This document shows positions 8,352 to 17,208 of a stretch of DNA of 64,000 bases, one piece after another. The notes below the pieces were generated by a model. The model saw nothing but the letters and a program-made list of their open reading frames with translations. It ran no database searches and was not told where the DNA came from. Position 1 is the first letter of the stretch; each line of letters starts with the position of its first letter. Source of the stretch: Nocardia huaxiensis. GTDB lineage: Bacteria > Actinomycetota > Actinomycetes > Mycobacteriales > Mycobacteriaceae. A program made the position numbers and the translations under genes. The DNA lies in NCBI RefSeq assembly GCF_013744875.1, contig NZ_CP059399.1:6572001-6636000 (forward strand), written 5' to 3'.

Positions 8352-8970
8352 TCGAGCATTACCCGACGACCGAGCGATCCACGGGTCGAAGGCTGGTACG
8401 CGGGACGATTCGAGCTATCTTGCCGCGGACATAGCCGCAGTCAAGGCGTACTTCGATGTCCGCGGATACGACTTCGCGGCGGATATGCTTGACTTCTACC
8501 TGGACAACCACGCATCCGGTGAAGAGTACAAGATCAGCCTCGAGAACTACCTGAAGGTCGTCGGCGCATCGGTTGTCAAGTCGAAGATTTCCGAATGCTT
8601 GGATGATATCGCCGAGCAGGCTCGAAAGGATCCACAGATCGGAGTCAAAAGAGAACTGACTTCCGACTGGAAAGGCATCCATTCGGTCGACGACCAAGAC
8701 GTCGCGAATGCGCTTGGAACCTTTGCAGTGGCGGTTGGTAGCGATACCACAGTTCTGGCACCAGGCCTATTGGATGGCCTTCGAGCTCAGATATCGTTCA
8801 AGATTTACATATGGGACTACTACAACTTCGATCAACTCCAGGCCGGATACACAAAGCCCGCGAAGACCTTGAACAACGAGGCCAGACTGCTGGAGGAACT
8901 TGGACTGGCCCGAAGCTACATAGCGAGAGGAGAGTCGCCATATTCCCAAATGTGGACCCAAAATCTGTGA
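8335..8970 (+). CDS. Unknown protein, possible secreted effector partner
   Basis: A 211-residue protein that starts inside the end of the preceding gene. TTG 8335 is chosen because GGGAGG (8323-8328) is six bases upstream. Early residues are Pro/Asp-rich, followed by helices (AADIAAVKAYFDVRGYDF). The C-terminal half has a compact beta motif (VANALGTFAVAVGSDTTV, then ISFKIYIWDYYNFDQ) that recalls C-terminal domains of secreted polymorphic-toxin-like proteins; this is a weak impression. It has no signal peptide. It is coupled to the ESX-like gene upstream and, by a 4-base GTGA overlap, to a lipoprotein downstream, so the three form one transcript. Lower G+C than the genome average here suggests recent acquisition. 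Confidence 0.55.
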   Translation: MHPPPDRALPDDRAIHGSKAGTRDDSSYLAADIAAVKAYFDVRGYDFAADMLDFYLDNHASGEEYKISLENYLKVVGASVVKSKISECLDDIAEQARKDPQIGVKRELTSDWKGIHSVDDQDVANALGTFAVAVGSDTTVLAPGLLDGLRAQISFKIYIWDYYNFDQLQAGYTKPAKTLNNEARLLEELGLARSYIARGESPYSQMWTQNL

Positions 8971-9404
8971 TCGGAACGCAGACGGGTAAAATTGCCGCCG
9001 CCATATTGGTCGGCACACTCACATTGCTCGCGTCTGGATGCTCGAATGACTCCGATGAACTTCAGGAGATCGCGAAATGCGGAAAACTTGACTTTCCAGA
9101 AGGAGCCAAGCTGGTTGATTACGACGACCGGAGCGCGTTCAATGATCAGGTTCTGGTTGCCGTCGTCGATATGTCCGCTGGGCAGGTCGAAGAGTTCAAG
9201 GGCAATTCGAAGCTTGTTCGGTTCGAGCCGGGCGTGCCGTCCGATTGGAAGACTCAATGGGGCGGAACGACCGGGGCCGAGGTACTGGCGAGCGGCTCCG
9301 ATAACGAATACTTGAAAGAGCCGTATGAGGGGCCACTGAGGAATGTGGCCATCCATAACTCTGGCGGTGACGCCAGGCGGGTTTTCATCAATGTGGCGTG
9401 CTGA
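8967..9404 (+). CDS. Small lipoprotein, possible immunity partner
   Basis: A 145-residue lipoprotein. GTG 8967 overlaps the preceding stop (GTGA), which fixes the start and yields a proper type II signal peptide: TGKIAAAILVGTLTLLASGC with the lipobox Cys at about residue 25. The mature part is acidic, beta-rich, and has a second Cys (IAKCGKL) and one at the very C-terminus (INVAC). As the last gene of a coupled trio with an ESX-like protein, a surface-anchored immunity or accessory role is plausible. No family is recognised. Codon use is less GC-biased than in flanking housekeeping genes. Confidence 0.72.
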   Translation: MIGTQTGKIAAAILVGTLTLLASGCSNDSDELQEIAKCGKLDFPEGAKLVDYDDRSAFNDQVLVAVVDMSAGQVEEFKGNSKLVRFEPGVPSDWKTQWGGTTGAEVLASGSDNEYLKEPYEGPLRNVAIHNSGGDARRVFINVAC

Positions 9405-9428
9405 CGCGGACGTGGGTGGTGTGCGTCG

Positions 9429-12002
9429 GTGGCGGGTACCGCGCGGGTGCAGCGCCGACCGGGAGCGGATGTAGCGGTAACGTTGTTCGGCGTGCAGCTA
9501 TCCGAACTCGTTCCTGACCAAGCCGTTGCCGACGTGGATCCGGAGTGGTTGTACGAGACCTTCGCCGAGTGGACGACCGAGCAGGGGCTGGCGCTGTATC
9601 CGGCGCAGGAGGAGGCGCTGCTCGAGCTGGTGACCGGGGCGAATGTCATTCTGGCTACGCCTACCGGGTCGGGGAAGTCGATGGTGGCGATCGGGGCGCA
9701 TTTCGCGGCGCTCAATCGCGGGCAGCGCAGTTACTACACGGCGCCGATCAAAGCGCTGGTCAGTGAGAAGTTCTTCGCGCTGTGCGAGGTGTTCGGGGCG
9801 GACCGGGTCGGGATGGTGACCGGGGACGCGGCGGTCAATCCGGAGGCGCCGATCATCTGCGCCACGGCGGAGATTCTGGCGAATCTCGCGCTGCGTGAAG
9901 GGGCGGACGCCAATGTCGGCCAGGTCATCATGGACGAGTTCCACTACTACGCCGATCCGGATCGCGGGTGGGCGTGGCAGGTGCCGCTGATCGAGCTGCC
10001 GAACGTGCAATTCCTGCTGATGTCGGCGACTTTGGGTGAGGTCGACTTCTTCGCGGAGGATTTGACGCGGCGGACCGGGCGGTCGACGGCGATCGTGTCG
10101 GGGGCGGAACGGCCGGTGCCGCTGAGCTTTTCGTATGTGCGGACACCGATCACCGAGACGCTCGAGGATCTGGTGACCACCAGTCTCGCGCCGGTGTATG
10201 TCGTGCACTTCACGCAGGCGGCGGCGATCGAGCGGGCGCAGGCGCTGATGAGTGTGAACTTCGCATCCAAAGCGGAGAAGGACGCTATCGCGGAGGCGCT
10301 GGGGGATTTCCGGTTCGCGACCGGGTTCGGCAAGCAGTTGTCGCGGTTCATCCGGCACGGGATCGGGGTGCATCACGCGGGGATGCTGCCGAAGTATCGG
10401 CGGCTGGTGGAGAAGCTGGCGCAGGACGGGCTGCTCAAAGTGGTGTGCGGCACAGACACTCTCGGGGTGGGTATCAATGTGCCGATCCGCACGGTGCTGC
10501 TGACCGGGCTCACCAAATACGACGGCGTGCGCACGCGCCGGCTCAATGCCCGTGAGTTCCATCAGATCTCGGGGCGTGCCGGTCGCGCCGGATTCGACAC
10601 CATGGGCACAGTGGTGGTGCAGGCGCCCGAGCACGAGGTGGAGAACGCGCGCCTGGTGGCCAAGGCGGGAGACGATCCCAAGAAGTTGAAGAAGGTCCAG
10701 AAGCGCAAGCCCCCGGAGGGTTTCGTGTCCTGGTCCGAGGACACCTTCGATCGCCTCGTCGCGGCCTCACCCGAGCCGATGATGTCGCGGTTCAACGTGA
10801 CCAACTCGATGCTGCTGAATGTGATTGCGCGCAAGGGCAATTGCTTCTACGCCATGCGGCATCTGCTGGAGTCCAATCATGAGCCGCGCGCGGCGCAGCG
10901 CAAGCACATCCTCAAGGCGATCCGGTTGTATCGGGCGCTGCGGGACGCGGGCGTGGTGCAGCAGCTCGACGAGCCCGACAAGTACGGGCGGCACGCACGG
11001 CTCATGGTGGATCTGCAACGCGACTTCGCGCTGGACCAGCCGCTGTCACCGTTCGCGCTGGCGGCGCTGGAACTCCTGGACAAGGAGTCCCCGAGCTACA
11101 CCGTCGATGTCATCTCGATCATCGAATCCACTCTGGAGGATCCGCGCCAGCTGCTCATGGCGCAGCAGCACAAGGCACGGGGTGAAGCCGTCGCGGAGAT
11201 GAAGGCCGACGGCATCGAATATGAGGAGCGCATGGAACTCCTCGAGGAGGTGACCTGGCCCAAGCCGCTCGCCGAGGAGCTCATCCTGCCGGCGTTCGAG
11301 ACCTACAAGGGCGGTCATCCCTGGGTTTCGGAGTTCGAGCCCTCCCCCAAGTCCGTCGTCCGCGAGATGGTGGAGCGCTCGCTCACCTTCGCCGAGCTCG
11401 TCTCCAACTATGAGCTCGCCCGCTCGGAGGGCGTGGTGCTGCGCTATCTCGCCGACGCCTACCGCGCGCTGCGCCGCACGGTCCCCGAGCAGGCGCGCAC
11501 CGAGGAGCTCGACGACATCACCGAGTGGCTGGGCGAGCTCATCCGCCAGGTCGACTCGAGCCTGCTGGATGAGTGGGAGCAGCTCACCAATCCGGGCGCG
11601 GAAACCGATACCGAGCAGGTCGCTTTCGGCGCGGAGGGTATCCGCCCCATCACCGCCAATGAGCGGTCCTTCCGAGTGCTGGTGCGCAATGCCATGTTCC
11701 GTCGCATCGAACTGGCGGCCTTCCAGCGCTGGGACGCGCTCGACGAACTCGGCGACGAGCTGGATTGGGAATCCGCGCTGGAGCCGTACTACGCCGAATA
11801 CGACGAAATCGGCACCGGCCCGAACGCGCGCGGTCCGAAGCTGTTCCAGATCGAGCAGCGGCCCGAGTTCTGGCATGTGCGTCAGGTGCTCGACGACCCG
11901 GCCGGCGATCACGGCTGGGCGGTGGAAGCGGTGGTCGATCTGGCCGAGTCCGATGCCGCCGGTGAGGTGGTATTCGACGAGGTCACCGTGTCCGCGGGTT
12001 GA
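9429..12002 (+). CDS. Ski2-like DEAD/DEAH-box helicase with DUF3516 C-terminus
   Basis: An 857-residue superfamily 2 helicase. Motif I is ATPTGSGKS (Lys 83), motif II is the variant DEFH (169-172) rather than DEAH, motif III is MSATLG, and motif VI is QISGRAGRAG with the preceding LGVGINVPIRTVLLTG block. The second half, about residues 430-857, is the DUF3516-type extension of actinobacterial members, rich in acidic helices. ATP-driven remodelling of RNA or DNA is expected for the superfamily; the natural substrate is unknown. GTG 9429 is the furthest plausible start; an internal one near VTLFGVQLSEL cannot be excluded. It is monocistronic by spacing. Confidence 0.93.
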   Translation: MAGTARVQRRPGADVAVTLFGVQLSELVPDQAVADVDPEWLYETFAEWTTEQGLALYPAQEEALLELVTGANVILATPTGSGKSMVAIGAHFAALNRGQRSYYTAPIKALVSEKFFALCEVFGADRVGMVTGDAAVNPEAPIICATAEILANLALREGADANVGQVIMDEFHYYADPDRGWAWQVPLIELPNVQFLLMSATLGEVDFFAEDLTRRTGRSTAIVSGAERPVPLSFSYVRTPITETLEDLVTTSLAPVYVVHFTQAAAIERAQALMSVNFASKAEKDAIAEALGDFRFATGFGKQLSRFIRHGIGVHHAGMLPKYRRLVEKLAQDGLLKVVCGTDTLGVGINVPIRTVLLTGLTKYDGVRTRRLNAREFHQISGRAGRAGFDTMGTVVVQAPEHEVENARLVAKAGDDPKKLKKVQKRKPPEGFVSWSEDTFDRLVAASPEPMMSRFNVTNSMLLNVIARKGNCFYAMRHLLESNHEPRAAQRKHILKAIRLYRALRDAGVVQQLDEPDKYGRHARLMVDLQRDFALDQPLSPFALAALELLDKESPSYTVDVISIIESTLEDPRQLLMAQQHKARGEAVAEMKADGIEYEERMELLEEVTWPKPLAEELILPAFETYKGGHPWVSEFEPSPKSVVREMVERSLTFAELVSNYELARSEGVVLRYLADAYRALRRTVPEQARTEELDDITEWLGELIRQVDSSLLDEWEQLTNPGAETDTEQVAFGAEGIRPITANERSFRVLVRNAMFRRIELAAFQRWDALDELGDELDWESALEPYYAEYDEIGTGPNARGPKLFQIEQRPEFWHVRQVLDDPAGDHGWAVEAVVDLAESDAAGEVVFDEVTVSAG

Positions 12003-12170
12003 ACACGTCACACTCCGACACGCCTTGTTACCCGGTTCGCGCAGCTGACCGGGTAGTAGGCTGAAAAATTCGTTCGGGCTCCGGTTCGGATTTCGTAGGC
12101 AATCGCGTGTATTCTCGCGCACTGTTGCCTGTCGCCGCCTTCGTGCCCGGACGAGAAGAGTTCCCTTAGA

Positions 12171-13286
12171 TTGACCGATCGAAACGTGCCCGAGTCGCCC
12201 TGTCTGGTCATCGACCTGAACCGGGTCCGCGCGAACTACCGCGCACTGCATGCCGCGCTACCCACCGCGCGAATTCGCTTCGCCGTCAAGGCGAGTCCCG
12301 TACCGGAGATCATCCGGCTACTGAACGACGAGGGCGCCGAGTTCGACGTCGCCAGCATCGGCGAGATCGAGCTCTGCATCGCGCAGGGCGTCGATCCGGC
12401 GGTCATGTGTTACGGGAACCCCATCAAGAAGGCTTCGCAGATCGCCACCGCCTATGCGGCCGGTGTGCGACGCTACGCCTTCGACACCGAAGACGACCTG
12501 GAGCGCATTGCCGAGCATGCGCCGGGATCCGAGGTGGAGTGCCGGTTCCTGGCGTCGGCGCCGCAGTCGCAGACGCCGTTCGGCACCAAGTTCGGCTGCG
12601 CGCCCGGTGAGGCCGTGCACCTGCTGGTGCGCGCCAATGATCTGGGCCTGAAGGTCGTGGGTCCGTACTTCCATGTGGGTTCGCAGCAGCTGGATCCGAT
12701 CGCCTGGCGCATCGGCATCGAGCAGGCCGCGGCCATCACCGAAGCCCTTGCGGTCAAGGACATTCCGGTGTCGGCGGTGAATATCGGTGGGGGACTTCCG
12801 ATTTCGTACGCCGACGCGGCTCCTGGCATCGACGAACTGGGCGCGGTGATCGCCGACGCGGCCGCCCGCCTGCTCCCGGAACACACCGGCCTGGTGGTGG
12901 AACCCGGTCGCGCCCTGGTGGGCAACACCGGTGTGATTCACGCCGAGGTGGTGAATGTTCGTACCGCGCCGGACGGGCGGCGCTGGGTATACCTCGATAT
13001 CGGCCGCTACAACGGCATGGCCGAAACCGAGAACGAGTACATCGCATACCGATTCCAGACCGACCGCGACGCGGATCCGAAGGATGAGGCGGTGGTCGCC
13101 GGACCGACGTGTGACGGCGACGATGTACTCTATCAACGCACGCGGGTCCTTCTTCCGACCTCGTTGCGAGCCGGTGATGCAGTTCGCATCCTCGAAACCG
13201 GCGCCTATACGGCGAGCTATTCGTCGGTGTCCTTCAACGGTTTTCCGCCTCTGACTGTGCATGTCATTGGCGCTGAGCGAGAGTGA
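12171..13286 (+). CDS. Ornithine decarboxylase-like PLP enzyme (fold III)
   Basis: A 371-residue fold-type III (alanine-racemase-like) decarboxylase. The PLP lysine is Lys 40 in RFAVKASP, followed by the DVASIGEIE block. Also present are FHVGSQ, the phosphate loop VNIGGGLP, EPGRALVG, and CDGDDVLY with the inter-subunit catalytic Cys (314). Length fits short bacterial ornithine decarboxylases better than DapA-pathway LysA (about 420-470). Its stop overlaps the GTG of a SpeD-SpeE fusion, so ornithine to putrescine feeding into spermidine synthesis is the consistent reading. Lysine or diaminopimelate as alternative substrate is not excluded. The start is TTG 12171. Confidence 0.88.
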   Translation: MTDRNVPESPCLVIDLNRVRANYRALHAALPTARIRFAVKASPVPEIIRLLNDEGAEFDVASIGEIELCIAQGVDPAVMCYGNPIKKASQIATAYAAGVRRYAFDTEDDLERIAEHAPGSEVECRFLASAPQSQTPFGTKFGCAPGEAVHLLVRANDLGLKVVGPYFHVGSQQLDPIAWRIGIEQAAAITEALAVKDIPVSAVNIGGGLPISYADAAPGIDELGAVIADAAARLLPEHTGLVVEPGRALVGNTGVIHAEVVNVRTAPDGRRWVYLDIGRYNGMAETENEYIAYRFQTDRDADPKDEAVVAGPTCDGDDVLYQRTRVLLPTSLRAGDAVRILETGAYTASYSSVSFNGFPPLTVHVIGAERE

Positions 13287-14509
13287 GTTCGCTTATGACG
13301 GCAGAATTCACCGGCTGGCATGTGCTGGCCGAGTTCGGTGGTGTCGACGCTGGTCTCTGCGATGACATCGAACGCCTCGAAACCGCGCTTCGAAAATCGT
13401 TGGTCGCCGCGGGGGTGACCATCTGCGATGTCGTGCGCAAGCAGTTCGAGCCGCAGGGTGTCACCATCCTGGCCCTCCTGTCGGAATCGCACGCGTCGAT
13501 TCACACCTACCCGGAGTCGGGCGACATCTTCGTCGACGTATTCACTTGCGGCAGCATCGGTTCCGGTGCCACCAAGGCAGTGGAGCTGTTGCAGCAGGAG
13601 CTGTCGCCGAAGTCGGTCAACATGGAGGTCATCCAGCGCGGGCATGCCTCGCGCCGGATCCACGAGCCGGTCGGCGAGGGCCTGACCCGCGTGTGGAACA
13701 TGTCCGAGGTGATCGTGGACACGAACACCCCGTTCCAGCACATGATCATCGCCAGGACCGAGCAGGGCATCTCCCTGTTCTCCGACGACGATCGCCAGTC
13801 CACCGAGTTCTCGCAGCTCACCTACCACGAGGCCATGCTGGTCCCGGGTTACGCGCTGGCCGAGAAGATGGACAAGGTGCTCATCATCGGTTCCGGTGAG
13901 GGCGTCGCCTCGCAGATGTCGGTGGCCGCGGGCGCGACGCTCGTCGACCACGTCGACATCGACCAGCTGGAGGTGGAGCTGTGCGCCGAGCACCTCCCCT
14001 ACGGCTACTCGCAGGCGGATCTGGCCGAGGCGGTCGCGCAGACCGGCCCGATCAAGATGCACTACGCCGACGGCTGGGACTTCCTGGCCAAGGCCGAGGC
14101 GGCGGGCGTCCGCTACGACCTCATCTGCATCGACCTCCCCGACGAGCGCGTCGAGGACGCCCAGCACAACCGCCTGTACGAGGACGACTTCCTCAACCGC
14201 TGCAAGGCGCTGCTCGCCGAGGGCGGCGTGCTGGCGGCCCAGGCCGGCTGTCAGACCATGTGGCGCAACGAAACCCTGAAGCGCTCCTGGACCCGCTTCC
14301 ACAACCTGTTCGAGACGGTGGTCCCCTACGTCTCCGACGAACACGAGTGGACCTTCATCTTCGGCACCCCGAAGGCGATCGAGGACCCGGTCGCGAAGAT
14401 GACCGCCACCCTCTCGACCCTGCCCTACAAGGCCGAGACCATCGACGAGCGGGCCCTGGTCCGCGGCGCGATCGAGCCGCACGCCCTGCGCGTGGGCGTC
14501 AGCGTCTAG
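13283..14509 (+). CDS. Fused S-adenosylmethionine decarboxylase-spermidine synthase
   Basis: A 408-residue two-domain polyamine enzyme. Residues 1-~125 are a class 1 AdoMet decarboxylase proenzyme: SESHASIHTYPE contains the self-processing Glu-Ser bond (Ser 69 becomes the pyruvoyl group), His 74, and Cys 89 in FTCGS. This is exactly the S/H/C spacing of the Thermotoga enzyme. Residues ~150-408 are an aminopropyltransferase with VLIIGSGEGVASQMS (AdoMet-site glycine loop), VDHVDID and YDLICIDLPDERVED (catalytic acidic loop). It thus both makes decarboxylated AdoMet and transfers the aminopropyl group. GTG 13283 overlaps the upstream stop; ATG 13295 is an alternative. A strong terminator follows. 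Confidence 0.93.
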   Translation: MSSLMTAEFTGWHVLAEFGGVDAGLCDDIERLETALRKSLVAAGVTICDVVRKQFEPQGVTILALLSESHASIHTYPESGDIFVDVFTCGSIGSGATKAVELLQQELSPKSVNMEVIQRGHASRRIHEPVGEGLTRVWNMSEVIVDTNTPFQHMIIARTEQGISLFSDDDRQSTEFSQLTYHEAMLVPGYALAEKMDKVLIIGSGEGVASQMSVAAGATLVDHVDIDQLEVELCAEHLPYGYSQADLAEAVAQTGPIKMHYADGWDFLAKAEAAGVRYDLICIDLPDERVEDAQHNRLYEDDFLNRCKALLAEGGVLAAQAGCQTMWRNETLKRSWTRFHNLFETVVPYVSDEHEWTFIFGTPKAIEDPVAKMTATLSTLPYKAETIDERALVRGAIEPHALRVGVSV

Positions 14510-14524
14510 TCGACAGCAGCACCC

Positions 14525-14560
14525 GAAGCGCCCCGCACGGCTTTCCGTGCGGGGCGCTTC
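14525..14560 (+). terminator. Strong stem-loop terminator
   Basis: GAAGCGCCCCGCACGG (14525-14540), loop CTTT, CCGTGCGGGGCGCTTC (14545-14560): a perfect 16-bp stem ending the polyamine operon. Confidence 0.9.
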
Positions 14561-14609
14561 GCTTTCCGTGGCCTGTCGCAACGGATTTCGTCGTCCGCCC
14601 CCGGGTCCG

Positions 14610-14834
14610 TCACGCGAATCGTCTGCCTTTCGCGCTCAACGCCACTCGCCCCCGAGGACTGATCCGCCACCGCCCCCGCGGCCTGCTCGGCAACACCAGC
14701 CCCCGCAATTCCAACTGCGCCAGCGCATTACGCGTCCGCCAACTGGTCAACCGCGCGGCTCCCTGCACCTGCGCAGCCGTGAGCACCCGATCCGGATGCA
14801 GCGCCGCGAGAACCGCAACCTCAGCAGATTTCAC
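14610..14834 (-). CDS. Small winged-helix-like protein
   Basis: A 74-residue basic protein whose pattern fits a single winged helix: AEVAVLAALHPDRVLTAAQV, LTSWRTRNALAQLELRGLV, then a wing (PRGRWRISPRGR). It would bind DNA as a small regulator. GTG 14834 overlaps the stop of the upstream membrane-protein gene by four bases (GTGA), arguing that both are real and co-translated. No known family name is recognised; helical repeats of a MarR/ArsR-like wing are the nearest impression. Confidence 0.6.
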   Translation of the reverse strand: MKSAEVAVLAALHPDRVLTAAQVQGAARLTSWRTRNALAQLELRGLVLPSRPRGRWRISPRGRVALSAKGRRFA

Positions 14835-15082
14835 GCCCCGACCTCCATCCGCACCCCGAATCGCACCAGCAGCCAGAACAACTCACTCTTCCGGGCCCGA
14901 TGACACCCCGCGCGCCGTCCCCTGACGGCCGGCACATCGAGATGCCCACCACCCACGAGTAGTAGGCGCAACGACTCGCCTCCACCCGCCCGCCGCTCAC
15001 GCACGAACCCCCAAACCGCCCAGGCGATTACGGCACCGCACAGCACGAAGATCGAAAGCAAGGCCCATATGTCCCACGGCAT
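14831..15082 (-). CDS. Small single-pass membrane protein
   Basis: An 83-residue protein with one transmembrane helix at residues 4-26 (WALLSIFVLCGAVIAWAVWG) and a basic cytoplasmic tail (RERR, then RGRRAGCHRARK). The start is supported by GGAGGC four bases before the ATG on the minus strand (complement of 15087-15092). It forms a two-gene operon with the winged-helix protein, which it overlaps by four bases, and diverges from the XRE regulator at 15279. Function unknown. Confidence 0.62.
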   Translation of the reverse strand: MPWDIWALLSIFVLCGAVIAWAVWGFVRERRAGGGESLRLLLVGGGHLDVPAVRGRRAGCHRARKSELFWLLVRFGVRMEVGA

Positions 15083-15278
15083 GACCGCCTCCTAGCGACG
15101 GATAGTGTTGGATTCCTGCGCGTCCGGCGAGCACCTCCGTTCGCAGGGCAAGCACACACCCGGGCGGCATTCCTGCGGCTGCGAATCTGGGAGCCCAGAA
15201 AGTTGGTTCAAAATGCCTGTGCCATTCCCGTTCTGAGCACACACTTTCTCCCGTATCGGTCGGAGAACTCACCCCAGG

Positions 15279-16178
15279 ATGGGTCTGATGCCTGTGAACG
15301 GGAGCACTACACTGCCTCGCCGGCAGCTCGGGAGATACCTGCGCGAGGCACGCGAAGCCGCGAATATGACGCTGGAACAAGCTGCGACGCTGATGGAGTG
15401 GGGCAAGAGCACCCTCCAGCGACTCGAAAAGGGACAGACCGAGCGTGTTCGCATACGCGAAGTCGAAGATCTCTGCGAGCTGTACGGAGTCGGAGACGAG
15501 CGCACGGCTGCGTTGAAAGGGCTCGCGCAACAGGCGCCGGTCCGGTCGTGGTGGCACGCCTACGGTGATCTGATCCCTGCGAATTTCAACCTTTATGTCG
15601 GTCTGGAAGCAGCCGCAAGCACCTTGACGATCTTTCAGCCCCTGATCATTCCGGGTCTGCTCCAAACCTCCGCCTACACACGGATTCTCGATAGGACCTA
15701 CTTCCCCGCCGAGACCGAGATCGAACTGGAACGGCGTATTGAGCTGCGAAAACAGCGGCAATCGATCATCTTTCGCAAGCGCAGGCCCGCCACCGCGTCG
15801 ATCGTCCTGCATGAAGCGGCAATACGGACGCGCGTAGGTGGTCGCGCAGTGATGGTGCCGCAACTGCGCCACCTCGCCGACGCGAGCAGCCGCGACAACA
15901 TCGAAATCCGTGTACTGCCCTACCGCGCAGGGTTCCCGATCGGCTGGGCGCTGCCGCCGTTCGTCCTACTGGAGTTCGGAACCGAAGCCAGGAGTGCCTC
16001 ACCGGAACCGACCATCGTCTTCGCTGAGAGCTTCACTGGCAGTATGTATTTCGAGCGGGATACTGACGTAGACCGGTTCAGAGAGGCATACGCCAGGGTT
16101 CGGCAAGCCGCCCTGGACGTTCAACCAAGCCGCGACGTACTACGCGAGATAGCAAGGGAGATCGACAGTGAACGCTGA
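15279..16178 (+). CDS. XRE-family HTH regulator with DUF5753 domain
   Basis: A 299-residue cytoplasmic regulator. An N-terminal XRE helix-turn-helix at about 14-70 (LGRYLREAREAANMTLEQAA, STLQRLEKGQ) is followed by a ~180-residue DUF5753 effector domain (FQPLIIPGLLQTSAYTR, RRIELRKQRQ, IEIRVLPYRAGF, SPEPTIVFAESF). This is the standard actinobacterial partner of DUF397 proteins, and the DUF397 gene indeed overlaps its 3' end by 11 bases. Members such as BldB-pathway and WhiJ-like regulators govern development or secondary metabolism. The target here is unknown. Confidence 0.93.
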   Translation: MGLMPVNGSTTLPRRQLGRYLREAREAANMTLEQAATLMEWGKSTLQRLEKGQTERVRIREVEDLCELYGVGDERTAALKGLAQQAPVRSWWHAYGDLIPANFNLYVGLEAAASTLTIFQPLIIPGLLQTSAYTRILDRTYFPAETEIELERRIELRKQRQSIIFRKRRPATASIVLHEAAIRTRVGGRAVMVPQLRHLADASSRDNIEIRVLPYRAGFPIGWALPPFVLLEFGTEARSASPEPTIVFAESFTGSMYFERDTDVDRFREAYARVRQAALDVQPSRDVLREIAREIDSER

Positions 16179-16365
16179 TCTGACCGATGCCGAATGGTTC
16201 AAGTCCAGCCGCAGTGGCGGTGGCCAGGAATGCGTAGAAGTCGCATTCCTGGCCGACGCGGTGGGCGTCCGCGACAGCAAAGACCCCACCGGCCCAGCAC
16301 TCGTGTTCGCACCCCGAGCGTGGGATGCCTTCACGCAGGCCATCGGTCGGGGCGCATTCGACTGA
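16168..16365 (+). CDS. DUF397 domain-containing protein
   Basis: A 65-residue protein with the family signature: LTDAEWFKSSRSGGGQECVEVAF, then VGVRDSKDPTGPALVFAPRAWDAF. GTG 16168 has AGGGAG upstream and lies inside the end of the XRE/DUF5753 gene, so the two are translated together. DUF397 proteins act as small partners, probably antagonists, of the adjacent XRE regulator. A long stem-loop ends the operon. Confidence 0.93.
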   Translation: MNADLTDAEWFKSSRSGGGQECVEVAFLADAVGVRDSKDPTGPALVFAPRAWDAFTQAIGRGAFD

Positions 16366-16370
16366 AGATC

Positions 16371-16422
16371 AGGGAGCTCCCACGGCGGGAATCCGGACAG
16401 ATTTCCGCCCTGAGAGCTCCCT
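16371..16422 (+). terminator. Long stem-loop after DUF397
   Basis: AGGGAGCTC (16371-16379) pairs with GAGCTCCCT (16414-16422). An inner GGCGGGA (16384-16390)/TTCCGCC (16403-16409) arm extends it. It is placed six bases after the DUF397 stop. Confidence 0.65.
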
Positions 16423-16426
16423 CATC

Positions 16427-16776
16427 ATGAGTTCGGCTGCGCGAGTGGCAGATTGGCTGTCGGACCTGCCCGCTAGCGTCCGAGTCGTGTCAGTGAACAT
16501 AGCTGTCCAGTTTCTTGTCGTCGACCTCGCGGACAAGGCTCAGGCCGAGGCGGTCCAGGCCGCGATCGGCGAGTTGCTCGAACGCGAACGGATCGACGCC
16601 GATGTGGCGGTTTTCATGACTGTCTCGCCGCCGTCGCGCCGGACGCCGGCGCAGCCCTGGACATGTTCGACGTCGATGAGGAGCGCGAACACCCAGGACA
16701 GGCCGAAGCCATTCGGGCGCACCTGATCTCATGGCTACCGACGGAAGAAGTGAGCTACTACCGAACAACAATCTGA
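16427..16776 (+). pseudogene. Frameshifted small gene of unknown family
   Basis: Coding-like composition (high G/C in third positions) continues in one frame from ATG 16427 (or GTG 16487) to about 16617: SVNIAVQFLVVDLADKAQ then LLERERIDADVAVF. It then continues in another frame as HDCLAAVAPDAGAALDMFD and ends at the TGA 16774-16776 after WLPTEEVSYYRTTI. Adding one base near 16617 joins the two into a smooth acidic protein of about 115 residues, so a single-base loss (or a sequencing error) is the simplest explanation. The family is not recognised. Confidence 0.5.
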
Positions 16777-17208
16777 CCTCCCCATGCCACTCACCGACAA
16801 CCACCGCACGCATCCCCGAACCACCCGTTACGCCGCCCAGAACCTGCCGACCGCACCCTCAGGCCGAGTTGAGTGCGTTCGACTGGTCCGTCGACCGTTT
16901 GCCGTCGATGCTCGAGCTGTTTCTGTGTGCGAAGCGATTCGCGCCGAATGCCGCTGGGCTGCTTTGGTTTACATGGCTCAGATGCGCAAACGGACCGGCA
17001 ACCGCCGTCGCCCGAACGTGCCCGCGACCACGTACTCGGGATCCCGGGCCGCGCCGCCGGAGCCTGAGCCCGGTTGGCTGAGATCCCGCGGTACGCCTGA
17101 ACGACCCGCCGATAGGCCGTGCCGGTCTCAACGGTCTGCGAACTGCGAGACTCGGTGCATGGTTGGAACGGTCATCAGTACCCCGGGCGGTGGAGAGTGG
17201 ACGACCTC
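16777..17208. other. Stretch without a convincing gene
   Basis: About 430 bases between the frameshifted gene and the DUF2867 gene. Open frames exist but are short, Arg/Pro-rich and lack ribosome sites or family features. No clear repeat was seen. It could be the eroded remainder of an older gene. Confidence 0.4.
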
